Shown one piece after another: positions 26,424 to 40,198 of a stretch of DNA of 64,000 bases. The notes beneath the pieces are model-generated. The model ran no database searches and was not told the DNA's origin. It worked only from the letters and a program-made list of their open reading frames with translations. Within the stretch, counting starts at the first letter, position 1, and each line of letters begins with the position of its first letter. The stretch covers positions 1 to 64,000 of the forward strand of contig NZ_VWOJ01000005.1 in the NCBI RefSeq assembly GCF_008630495.1. The letters are read 5' to 3'. Source of the DNA: Alkalicaulis satelles. Lineage in GTDB: Bacteria; Pseudomonadota; Alphaproteobacteria; Caulobacterales; Maricaulaceae. A program made the translations under genes and the position numbers.

Positions 26424-27859
26424 GTGCTGAAGTTTACCGTTATGGATCAGCGCTATCCCGACAAGCGCCCGGCTCACGAGCGCCGGCGTGATTTCGAGGA
26501 AATCTATGCGCCATTTTCGCCCGAGCGCGGCGCTGAGCAGGCTGAACGCTGCTCCCAGTGCGGCGTGCCGTTCTGCCAGTCCGGCTGCCCCTTGCACAAC
26601 GACATCCCCGACTGGCTGATGCTGGCCGCCGAAGGGCGCATGGAAGAAGCCTATGCGCTGTCAGCGGCCACGTCCTCCATGCCGGAAATCTGCGGGCGCA
26701 TCTGTCCCCAGGACCGTTTGTGCGAGGGCGCCTGCGTGATCGAGCAATCAGGCCATGGCGCGGTCACTATCGGCTCGGTGGAGACCCATATCACCGAAAC
26801 CGCCTGGGAAAATGGCTGGGTCAAACCCATCCGGCCCAGAGCCGAAACCGGTTTTTCCATCGCGATCATTGGCGCCGGCCCGGCCGGGCTGTCGGCCGCC
26901 GAGCGCCTGCGCGAGCGCGGTCATGGCGTGACCATCTATGACCGTCATGACCGGGCGGGCGGCCTGTTGGTTTACGGCATTCCCAATTTCAAGCTGGACA
27001 AGGCCGTGGTGGCCCGGCGCGTGACGCGCCTGGAAGAGGGCGGGGTGGTGTTCCAGCTCAACACCGAAGTGGGCCGCGATGTGACGCTGGACGCGCTGCG
27101 CGCGCGCCATGACGCGGTCTATATCGCCGCGGGCGCCTATGCCGCCCGCGCCCTGGCCTGTCCCGGCGGCGGCGGGCGCGGACTGGTGGCCGCGCTCGAT
27201 TACCTCACCGCCTCCAACCGGCGCGGCTTTGGCGAGACCATCGCGGACAATGGGCGCCTGGACGCCTCGGGCAAGCGCGTGGTGGTGATCGGCGGCGGCG
27301 ACACCGCCATGGACTGCGTGCGCACCGCCGTGCGTCAGGGCGCGGCCAGCGTCGCCTGCCTCTACCGGCGCGACCGCGCCAACATGCCCGGCTCGGCCCG
27401 CGAGGTCGCCCATGCCGAGGAGGAAGGCGTGGTGTTCGACTGGCTGAGCGCGCCCGCCGCCATTCTGGGCGACGCCGATACCGCGACCGGCGTGCGCGTC
27501 CAGCGCATGACGCTGGGCGCACCGGACGCCAGCGGCCGCCGCCGCCCGGTGCCGGCGCCCGGCCAGGAGCAGGACGCGCCCGCCGACATGGTGATCGCGG
27601 CTCTGGGCTTTGAGCCGGAAGACTTCCCCGTCCTGTTCGGCGCGCCGCAGCTGGAAATGACCGCGCGCGGCACGCTGCGCGTCGCCTCACGCTGCCGCAC
27701 CGCCATCCCCGGCGTCTATGCCGGCGGCGATGCGGTGCGCGGCGCCTCGCTTGTGGTCTGGGCCGTGCGCGACGGGCTGGACGCCGCCGAGGCGATCCAT
27801 GCCGACCTGATGGCCAAAACCAAAGCGGCCCAGGCCCCTGCTGAAGCGGAGATGGCGGG

Positions 27860-27863
<4 letters not shown>
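26424..27863 (+). CDS. gltD: Glutamate synthase small (beta) subunit
   Basis: A 479-residue flavoprotein passing NADPH electrons through FAD to GltB. The N-terminal CSQCGVPFCQSGCPL and CGRICPQDRLCEGAC bind two 4Fe-4S clusters; IAIIGAGPAGLSAAERL is the FAD loop, VVVIGGGDTAMDCVRTA the NADPH loop, and AGGDAVRGASLVVWAVRDG the closing FAD strand. GTG 26424 is chosen because GAGGAG lies six bases before it and the length suits the family; GTG 26373 would add 17 residues. The stop overlaps gltB by 4 bp, and the order is gltD before gltB. Confidence 0.95.
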
Positions 27864-32365
<4,502 letters not shown>

Positions 32366-32459
32366 AGGGTCACACGCAAAGGTGACCGGGGCTCGCCTTG
32401 GCGAGGGGCCGGAGTGAGCCACATTGGTTCGGACATCGCGTTGAAACCGGAGCCTGCCC

Positions 32460-33086
32460 ATGATCGCCCGCTTCGCCCTTGCCCTGCTCGCCGCCCTCAC
32501 GCTGAGCGCCGCGAGCTCCGCTGACGACTACTTGCGCCCGGCCCAGGCCGAAGGCGCGGACCTCTCCGACGGGCTGGCGCACGCCATTGTGGCGTCGGGC
32601 TGTTTCTGGTGCACCGAAGCCGATTTCGAGCCGCTGCCGGGCGTCATCGCGGTGGTGTCGGGCTTTGCGGGCGGGAGCGAGGCGAACCCCGGTTATTACG
32701 ACGTGGTGCGCGGGCGCACCGGCCATGTGGAGAGCGCGCGCATCATCTTCGACCCGGCCGTGATCAGCTATCAGGCCCTGCTCGATCATTACTGGCGCAA
32801 TGTGGACCCCTTCGATGGCGGCGGCCAGTTCTGCGACCGGGGCGCGGCCTACGCGCCCGCCCTGTTCCCTGTGGACGAGGCGCAGCGCGCCGCCGCCGAG
32901 GCGTCGAAGGCGGCCATGGCCGAACGCTTCGGGCGCGAGATCGCCGTGCGCATTGCAGACTTCGACACGTTCTGGCCGGCCGGCGCCGAGCATCAGAACT
33001 ATGCGGCCAATAACCCGATCCGCTATCAGCGCTACCGCTTCGGCTGCCGGCGCGACCAGCGCCTGCGCCAGATCTGGGGCGGCTAG
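32460..33086 (+). CDS. msrA: Peptide-methionine (S)-S-oxide reductase, exported
   Basis: A 208-residue MsrA repairing methionine-S-sulfoxide. GCFWCTEADFEPLPGV holds catalytic Cys48, GYYDVVRGRTGHVES and NVDPFDGGGQFCDRG form the substrate pocket, and AEHQNYAANNP lies near the C-terminus. A signal peptide (MIARFALALLAALTLSAASS) indicates a periplasmic enzyme, unusual compared with cytosolic MsrA. Likely resolving Cys residues are in the middle or C-terminal FGCRRDQ. It stands alone, 94 bp after gltB, and is followed by a repeat element that begins at its stop codon. Confidence 0.95.
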   Translation: MIARFALALLAALTLSAASSADDYLRPAQAEGADLSDGLAHAIVASGCFWCTEADFEPLPGVIAVVSGFAGGSEANPGYYDVVRGRTGHVESARIIFDPAVISYQALLDHYWRNVDPFDGGGQFCDRGAAYAPALFPVDEAQRAAAEASKAAMAERFGREIAVRIADFDTFWPAGAEHQNYAANNPIRYQRYRFGCRRDQRLRQIWGG

Positions 33087-33188
33087 AGCGCAATCCGAAA
33101 GGGGGGGACCGGTTTTCGGATAAATTGCGCTCCAGATCATAGACCTGGAGCGTGCGGCCTGACGCAGTCAGGTCGGATCACGCTCCAG
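33086..33188. repeat. Interspersed palindromic repeat element (intergenic)
   Basis: Starting on the last base of the msrA stop, GAGCGCAATCCGAAA pairs imperfectly with TTTTCGGATAAATTGCGCTC (ending at 33132) around a GGGGGGACCGG turn; then CTGGAGCGTG (33145-33154) pairs exactly with CACGCTCCAG (33179-33188), with CCTGAC/GTCAGG inside. The CCGAAA-n-ACCGGTTTTCGG core and two-hairpin layout are like the short intergenic repeats scattered through many alphaproteobacteria. Only one copy is in this window. It may also end msrA transcription. Confidence 0.65.
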
Positions 33189-33261
33189 CCTCGCGCCTTG
33201 CCCGCCCGCACGTGAGGGTCTAAGCCTCCCCACGGTTTCACACCGTTAGCGGAGCATCCCC

Positions 33262-34551
<1,290 letters not shown>

Positions 34552-34557
34552 GGGGCG

Positions 34558-35325
34558 ATGGCCGCGCTTCAAAACCGCCTGATCCTTATCACCGGCGCCT
34601 CGCGCGGGGTGGGGGCGGCGATTGCGCGCGCGTGCGCCAATGCTGGCGGCGATGTGCTGGTCCATTACGCACGCAACCGCGCGCAAGCTGAAGCGGTGGC
34701 CGCGGCGCTCGGCCCCCGCTGCGCCGGGCTGATCGCGGCGGATCTGGCCGAACCGGACGCGGCGGGGGCGCTGTGGGCGGCGGCGGTGAAGACCGCCGGG
34801 CGCACGCCGGACGCTCTGGTGCTCAATCACGGCATTTTCGAAGGCGCTGGCGTTGCTGCGGGCGAGGCGGACTGGCGGGCCAACTGGGCGCGCACGCTGC
34901 AGGTCAATCTGACGTCTTGCGCCGATCTGGCGCGCCTCGCCGCCCGCGACTGGCTCCCCGGTACGGGCTCCGGTTCGGGCGGAACCCTCCTGGCCATCGC
35001 CTCGCGTGCGGCCCATCGCGGCGATGACGCGGACCATGCGTCTTACGCCGCCTCCAAGGCCGGGCTCATCGCCCTGATCAAGACGCTGGCGCGCGCCCAT
35101 GCGGGGCAGGGGCTTCTGGCCTACGCCATCGCGCCGGGCTGGGTCGATACCGACATGGCCCTATCGGACCCGCAAGCGCGCGCCCGGGCCGAGGCGGACA
35201 TCCCGCTGGGCCGGATGGCGGACGCAGACGAGATCGGCGCCCTGGCCGCCCTGCTCCTGTCGGGCGCGTGCGCGTCGGCGACGGGCGCCACATTTGATCT
35301 TAACGGCGCGAGCTACGTGCGCTGA
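34558..35325 (+). CDS. SDR-family NAD(P)-dependent oxidoreductase
   Basis: A 255-residue classical short-chain dehydrogenase. TGASRGVGAAIA (about 13-24) binds the cofactor, NHG (about 97-99) replaces the common NNAG, and the catalytic Ser precedes YAASKAGL with Tyr and Lys of the triad. IAPGWVDTDM and the GATFDLNGASYVR tail are typical of FabG-like reductases. The substrate is unknown. It lies 6 bp after purA and is followed by a hairpin with loop ATCG. Confidence 0.9.
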   Translation: MAALQNRLILITGASRGVGAAIARACANAGGDVLVHYARNRAQAEAVAAALGPRCAGLIAADLAEPDAAGALWAAAVKTAGRTPDALVLNHGIFEGAGVAAGEADWRANWARTLQVNLTSCADLARLAARDWLPGTGSGSGGTLLAIASRAAHRGDDADHASYAASKAGLIALIKTLARAHAGQGLLAYAIAPGWVDTDMALSDPQARARAEADIPLGRMADADEIGALAALLLSGACASATGATFDLNGASYVR

Positions 35326-35327
35326 GC

Positions 35328-35345
35328 GTTCACGATCGCGTGAAC
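35328..35345 (+). terminator. Short hairpin after the SDR gene
   Basis: GTTCACG-ATCG-CGTGAAC, a perfect 7-bp stem starting 3 bp after the stop codon. No T tract follows, so it is a weak terminator or an mRNA end-stabiliser. Confidence 0.4.
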
Positions 35346-35369
35346 AGCCGCGAGGCGCCCACGGGTGCG

Positions 35370-35411
35370 TTTTCAGCACCAAAACGGCTGTTTTGAGTAC
35401 GAAACCGGCGG
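35370..35411 (-). repeat. Two 21-bp units of a tandem motif (intergenic copy)
   Basis: TTTTCAGCACCAAAACGGCT(G) at 35370-35390 is followed directly by TTTTGAGTACGAAACCGGCG(G) at 35391-35411; the two 21-mers agree at roughly three quarters of positions. The same motif, in the opposite orientation, forms three units in the pbpC coding region (45151-45213). It lies about 60 bp before the MEST-like gene start. Confidence 0.6.
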
Positions 35412-35469
35412 TTTCCGGCGCCGGATCAGGGGGATAAGCTGGGCGGCCCACAAGCTGCGAGACCCCAAG

Positions 35470-36405
35470 ATGTCCCCCTCCCAGTTCCCGCCTCCCCAAG
35501 CGCCCCTATCCCTCGAAGACTGGCGCGCGGGCGGCAGCTATTTCGGCTATCGCGGCCATCAGATTTTCCAGCGCACCGGCGGCGACTGGCGCGATGAGGC
35601 CCGCCCCGTCCTGATTCTCATTCACGGCTTCCCCACCGCCAGCTGGGACTGGGTTCACCAGTGGGAGGCGCTGTGCGAGCGCTTTCGTGTGGCTGCTATC
35701 GATATGATCGGCTTCGGGTTTTCCGACAAGCCGGCCCGGTATGACTATTCCATCCAGGACCAGGCCGACCTGCACGAAACCTGGCTGGACCGGCTGGGCG
35801 TCAGCGCCTGTCACATCCTGGCCCATGACTATGGCGACACGGTCGCCCAGGAATTGCTGGCGCGCGTCATCGACCGGCGGGACAAGGGCCTGGCGGGGCT
35901 GGAGATTGTATCGGTCTGCTTTCTCAATGGCGGGCTCTTCCCCGAGCAGCACCGCGCCACCTTCACCCAGCGCCTGCTGCACTCTCCCATAGGGCCGCTG
36001 CTTAGCCGCATGATGACGCGAAAGCGTTTTGAAACAGGGCTTTGCGAGGTGTTCGGGCCGGACACCCAGCCCACGAAAGAGACCCTGGACGCGTTCTGGG
36101 CGCTGGCCACGCATGGCGGCGGCATGCCGCGTATTGGTCACAAACTCATCCGCTATATCGCCGAGCGGCGCGCCACGCGCGAACGCTGGGTGGGCGCGCT
36201 GGTGGATTCTCCGGTTCCCTTAAGGGTCATAGACGGGGCGCTGGACCCGGTATCAGGCGCTCATATGGTCGAGCATTATCAAAAGCTTGTGCCCAATCCC
36301 GACACCGTACTCATCGCTCACGCGGGCCATTACCCCCAGCTCGAAGCGCCTGGCGAGGTGCTTGACGCCTTCCTTCAATTCCAGTCCGCTATGACCAAGG
36401 CCTGA
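35470..36405 (+). CDS. MEST-like alpha/beta hydrolase with aspartate nucleophile
   Basis: A 311-residue alpha/beta hydrolase. LIHGFPTASWDW forms the oxyanion region, and LAHDYGDTVAQELL has Asp120 in the nucleophile elbow, as in epoxide hydrolases and haloalkane dehalogenases rather than Ser esterases. The cap and C-terminal segments FLNGGLFPEQH, RWVGALVDSPVPLRVIDGALDPVS and AHAGHYPQLEAPGEVLDAF closely recall animal mesoderm-specific transcript (MEST/PEG1). Activity of that group is unsettled. ATG 35470 is chosen over ATG 35365, which lies in the 21-bp repeats; the added residues would be low-quality. It sits 35 bp before the amidohydrolase gene. Confidence 0.83.
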   Translation: MSPSQFPPPQAPLSLEDWRAGGSYFGYRGHQIFQRTGGDWRDEARPVLILIHGFPTASWDWVHQWEALCERFRVAAIDMIGFGFSDKPARYDYSIQDQADLHETWLDRLGVSACHILAHDYGDTVAQELLARVIDRRDKGLAGLEIVSVCFLNGGLFPEQHRATFTQRLLHSPIGPLLSRMMTRKRFETGLCEVFGPDTQPTKETLDAFWALATHGGGMPRIGHKLIRYIAERRATRERWVGALVDSPVPLRVIDGALDPVSGAHMVEHYQKLVPNPDTVLIAHAGHYPQLEAPGEVLDAFLQFQSAMTKA

Positions 36406-36440
36406 AGCACAAGGGCCATGACTCGGGGAGGAGGCCGATC

Positions 36441-38348
36441 ATGAGCGCGCGTTATGACTGCATCATCACGGGCGGGCTGGTGTTTGACGGCACGGGCGCG
36501 CCGCCGGTGCGCGAGGATGTGGCCATCAGCGCCGGGCGGGTCGCCGCGCGCGGGACGGATCTGGACCGCTCCAGGGCCGATCAGGTCATTGAAGCGCAAG
36601 ACCTGTGGGTGATTCCGGGCCTGGTGGACCTGCACACCCATCTCGACCTCGAGGTGGAGTTTGACCCGGCTCTGAAAGAGGCCGTGCGCCACGGCACCAC
36701 CACCGTGATGATGAGCAATTGCTCGCTGGGCCTGGCTTATGGCAATCAGCGCCGCAATGGCGAGGACCCGCTGGTCGACTGTTTCGCCCGGGTGGAAAAC
36801 ATGCCCAAACCCGTGCTGCGCAAGGTCGCCGACAAGGCGGTCTGGACCAGCTCGGCGGGCTATTACGCCCATCTCGATGACTTGCCGCTGGGCTGCAATG
36901 TCATTCCGCTCATTCCACATTCCATGCTGCGCATCGAGGTCATGGGCCTGAACGGCGCGGTCTCGCGCAAGGCCGGCGAGGACGATCTCAGACAGATGGA
37001 AGCCCTTCTGGAGACGGCGATGGAGGAGGGCTATCCGGGCTTCTCCACCGATGCGCTGCCTTTCCATTTCCTGTCCGAAGATCCCAATCGCCGGGTGAAG
37101 ATCCCCAGCCAGTTCGGCCAGTATCGCGAGCTCAAGCGCCTCACCAGCGTGCTGCGCCGCCATGACCGGATCTGGCAGGCGACCCCGCCCAAGGACAGCC
37201 CGCTGGCCGTGGCGCGCAATTTCGCCCTCACCTCGGCCCGCCTGCACGGCAAGCCGCTCAAGGTCACGGCGGTGGCCGCGCTTGATGTGGCGGCCAACAA
37301 GTCCCTGCGCCGGCTCGCTCTTTTGCTGACGAAGTTATACAACTCACCGCTCTTCAAGGGCCATTTCCGCTTCCAGGCGCTGGCCGCGCCGTTCAAGGTG
37401 TTCTGGGATGGGCCCATCAATCCGCTGGCCGAGGAAATCCCGGCCCTGCGCGAGCTCAACGAGCTGGATCTGGAAGACGCCGCCGGCCGGCGCGCCCTGC
37501 TGGACGATCCGGCCTTCCAGGCGCGCTTCTCCAGAATGTGGATGACGGGCAAGACCGGCTTCGGCCCGGCCCGGCTGAAGCGGCTCCTGAACATGGAGAC
37601 GCTGGCGTTTGACCGTGATTTCAACGAGATGGTCTTCCACTCCGGCGGGCCGGACATCTGGACGGGCGAGACCTTCGCCCAGGTCCATGGCCGCTATCAG
37701 GCCTGGCGCGCCGACGCCTCGCTCGCCCGCTCTGACGATGAGCGCGCCGCCTTCGAGGCCATGCCGGACAGCGCCGTGGAGGAGGCGGGCTTCATGCTCC
37801 ATCTCCTGCGCGAATATGATCTGGCCTTGCGCTGGTGGACGGTCTCGGCCAATCGCGATCCGGCGATCGTGCGCGCGCTTCTCAACCACCCGCAAATCCT
37901 GCCCGGCTTCAATGATTCGGGCGCCCACATCACCAATATGGCCTTCTATGACGGCAATCTGCGTTGCCTGCAGATCGCCCAGTCCGAAGGGCTGGAGCGG
38001 GTCGCCAGCCAGATCCGCCGCCTGACGCGCGAACCGGCCGAGTTCATCGGCGTGGATGCGGGGCGGCTGGAGGAGGGCGCGCGCGCCGATATCGCCATCA
38101 TCGATCCCCGGGCCCTCCAGGCCTATGATTCAGAAGCCAGTTCCCGCTTCGTCTGGCGCGAAGACTATGAGCACGAACAGATGGTCAACCGCTCTGACGG
38201 CGTGGTGCGCGCCGTACTGGTGAGCGGCGTTCAGGTCTGGGACGGGGCGGGCTTCACCGAGGCCGCCGGGCGCCAGACCCTGGGCCGCGCCCTGCGCCAC
38301 AAGAGTTGGGCGCCCCAGGGCGAGGCGCTGAAAGTGGCGGCGGAGTGA
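36441..38348 (+). CDS. D-aminoacylase-like amidohydrolase (COG3653 type)
   Basis: A 635-residue metal-dependent hydrolase of the amidohydrolase superfamily. YDCIITGGLVFDGTGAPPVRED is the entry beta-sandwich, VIPGLVDLHTHLDLEVEFD carries the first His-x-His metal pair, GTTTVMMSNCSLG the conserved Cys seen in D-aminoacylases, and GFNDSGAHITNMAFYD the metal Asp near the end. The family cleaves N-acyl-D-amino acids or related amides, but many alpha members are uncharacterised. GGAGGAGG precedes the ATG. Its stop adjoins the stop of the convergent Sel1-like gene. Confidence 0.85.
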   Translation: MSARYDCIITGGLVFDGTGAPPVREDVAISAGRVAARGTDLDRSRADQVIEAQDLWVIPGLVDLHTHLDLEVEFDPALKEAVRHGTTTVMMSNCSLGLAYGNQRRNGEDPLVDCFARVENMPKPVLRKVADKAVWTSSAGYYAHLDDLPLGCNVIPLIPHSMLRIEVMGLNGAVSRKAGEDDLRQMEALLETAMEEGYPGFSTDALPFHFLSEDPNRRVKIPSQFGQYRELKRLTSVLRRHDRIWQATPPKDSPLAVARNFALTSARLHGKPLKVTAVAALDVAANKSLRRLALLLTKLYNSPLFKGHFRFQALAAPFKVFWDGPINPLAEEIPALRELNELDLEDAAGRRALLDDPAFQARFSRMWMTGKTGFGPARLKRLLNMETLAFDRDFNEMVFHSGGPDIWTGETFAQVHGRYQAWRADASLARSDDERAAFEAMPDSAVEEAGFMLHLLREYDLALRWWTVSANRDPAIVRALLNHPQILPGFNDSGAHITNMAFYDGNLRCLQIAQSEGLERVASQIRRLTREPAEFIGVDAGRLEEGARADIAIIDPRALQAYDSEASSRFVWREDYEHEQMVNRSDGVVRAVLVSGVQVWDGAGFTEAAGRQTLGRALRHKSWAPQGEALKVAAE

Positions 38349-38978
38349 TCACTCCCCCATCCGCTCATCCATCCGCAGGCGCAGATGGATGACCAGAAGC
38401 TCCTGGTAGAAGCCCCGGGCGTCAGCCTCGGCGTGATCGAGAAAGCGTGCGATTTCATCGCGGTCGATGCGCGGCTGGTCTGACGGGCAGCCTGCAAAGC
38501 GTCCGGTCAGGGCGTAGTGGGGAAAGCCCACCAGCCCGGCGAAGCGCCCGGCCCGGGCCGAGCGCCGGATCAACTCGCCGCCATAGCAGGCGTCAGCCGG
38601 GCGCCCATCCCAGCCGGTCAGGCGGATATAGCCCACCACGAACAGCGATTGCGGGTATCCCGCGCGCAGGGCCGCATCGCGAAACGGCTGGCCCTCGTCA
38701 TGGCTGCCCGCATAGCCGTTCACCCGCGCCAGCTGGTAATTCAGGCGCGGATTGTCCGGGTCCGCCGCTACCGCCGCCTCGCACGCCGCACGCGCCGCGA
38801 CGAGGTCCACATCGCCCTGCGCCACGCCTTCGGCCACCCGTTCAGGATCATCAGGGTGGGCCGCCAGCCGGTCGCACTCGGTCACCTCGCGCGGCCAGTC
38901 CAGCCGATCATAAACCGCGATTTCGTCCAGGCTGACAGGGGCGGGAAAGGCGGCGGCGAGCAGGGCGGCGATCAGCAT
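38349..38978 (-). CDS. Exported Sel1/TPR-like repeat protein
   Basis: A 209-residue protein with a signal segment (MLIAALLAAAFPAPV) and alpha-helical repeats: ACEAAVAADPDNPRLNYQLARV, FRDAALRAGYPQSLFVVGY and a further Ala-rich turn. These resemble Sel1/TPR modules. Paired Cys residues (CDRLAA, ARAACEAA, DACYGGEL, GCPSD) may form disulfides in the periplasm. Partners and function are unknown. It is convergent with the amidohydrolase without a spacer. Confidence 0.7.
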   Translation of the reverse strand: MLIAALLAAAFPAPVSLDEIAVYDRLDWPREVTECDRLAAHPDDPERVAEGVAQGDVDLVAARAACEAAVAADPDNPRLNYQLARVNGYAGSHDEGQPFRDAALRAGYPQSLFVVGYIRLTGWDGRPADACYGGELIRRSARAGRFAGLVGFPHYALTGRFAGCPSDQPRIDRDEIARFLDHAEADARGFYQELLVIHLRLRMDERMGE

Positions 38979-39099
38979 GGCGGTCTCCCATGGGGCTGAG
39001 CTTGTCCGGACATTCTAGTTCCTCTCTGGCGGTCCGCAAAGCGGCGCCGGGCAAGCCCTGTCTTGACGCCGCGCTGCTGTGTGCGGCTTCCTCCGCATC

Positions 39100-40125
39100 A
39101 TGCGAGCGGATGCGGATGTGATCATTATCGGGGCGGGCATGGCGGGTCTGGCGCTGGCGCGGGCGCTGGCGGGGCCGGGCCTGGGCCTGTCCCTGCTGGT
39201 GATTGACCCGCGCGAGGCCCGGCCTGACCGGCGCGTGTGGGTGTTTCCCGCCCCGCCGGGCCATGCGCTGGCGCGCTTTGCGGTGAATGAGACCCGGGCC
39301 GTGCGCTATGCCGGGCGGGCCGGGACCCTGAGCGCCGCGCCCATCTGGACAGTCGAGGCGCAGGCGGTTCAGGACGCCGCGCTGGACGCGCTCAGCGCCT
39401 CCTCCCACGCCCGGCTGGCGCGTGGCGTGCGCCTTGACGATGTGCGCGCCAGTGCAGGCCGGGCGGAGCTCTCTTGCAGTCTGGGGCTCCTGCGCGCACG
39501 TCAGATTATCGATACGCGCCCGGCGCCTGGCCATGGCGTGGCCGCCGGGGCATTCACCCAGATCATTCTCTCCGCCGAAGCGCCCGCGGACGGGGCCGAA
39601 GCGGGCTTCGAACTCTCCGCCCCCCAAGTGCAGGCGGGCGGCCTGATGCTGGTCCAGCGCCATGTCCTGGCCGATGGCCGGATGTTGGCCGAAGCCGTGC
39701 GTCTCGCCCCGCCCGGCGATGACGGCGCGGGACTGAAAGCGGTTCTGGACGAGGCGCTGGGCGGGCGATCACACACGCCCGCGCGCCGGGCGGTGCTGCC
39801 GCTGGTCCCGCCCGAAGCGCGCAAGGCGCCGCCCGGTCCCGTGATCAACGCGCCTGCGCGGGCGGGCGGCTTGCGGTTTGCGGTGGGGCTGGAGGCGTTG
39901 CGCCTGGCCCGCTGGGCTCAAGGCGCGACCCATGACTGGATCAGCGGACGCTTGATCAGCGCGCCGCCCGACCCGGGCGCCGCTTCGCGCGCCGCCGCCC
40001 TTGCCCTGCACAAGCGTTTGCGCCAGGCCCCGAAGACGGCGGCGGACTGGCTGAATGCCCAGATGACCGCATCTGATCCGGACGCCGTGACGGCGTTTCT
40101 GGCCGGAACGGCGCGCGGCGACTAG
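39100..40125 (+). CDS. Lycopene-cyclase-like FAD-dependent protein
   Basis: A 341-residue flavoprotein. DVIIIGAGMAGLALARAL (residues 6-23) is a Rossmann FAD loop, and VIDPREARPDRRVWVFPAP recalls the D-x-R-x4-R-x-W-x-F segment of CrtY-type lycopene cyclases. The 341-residue length and the weakly conserved C-terminal helices (DWLNAQMTASDPDAVTAFLAG) fit that family loosely. No other carotenoid gene is in the window, so a general FAD-dependent oxidoreductase is an alternative. The ATG at 39100 is taken over GTG 39079. Confidence 0.5.
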   Translation: MRADADVIIIGAGMAGLALARALAGPGLGLSLLVIDPREARPDRRVWVFPAPPGHALARFAVNETRAVRYAGRAGTLSAAPIWTVEAQAVQDAALDALSASSHARLARGVRLDDVRASAGRAELSCSLGLLRARQIIDTRPAPGHGVAAGAFTQIILSAEAPADGAEAGFELSAPQVQAGGLMLVQRHVLADGRMLAEAVRLAPPGDDGAGLKAVLDEALGGRSHTPARRAVLPLVPPEARKAPPGPVINAPARAGGLRFAVGLEALRLARWAQGATHDWISGRLISAPPDPGAASRAAALALHKRLRQAPKTAADWLNAQMTASDPDAVTAFLAGTARGD

Positions 40126-40198
40126 GGACGGGCCTCGACATCGCGGCCAAACCTGCGAAAATCTCCTAAGGGACACGCACATACGAGGGGACGCCGCC

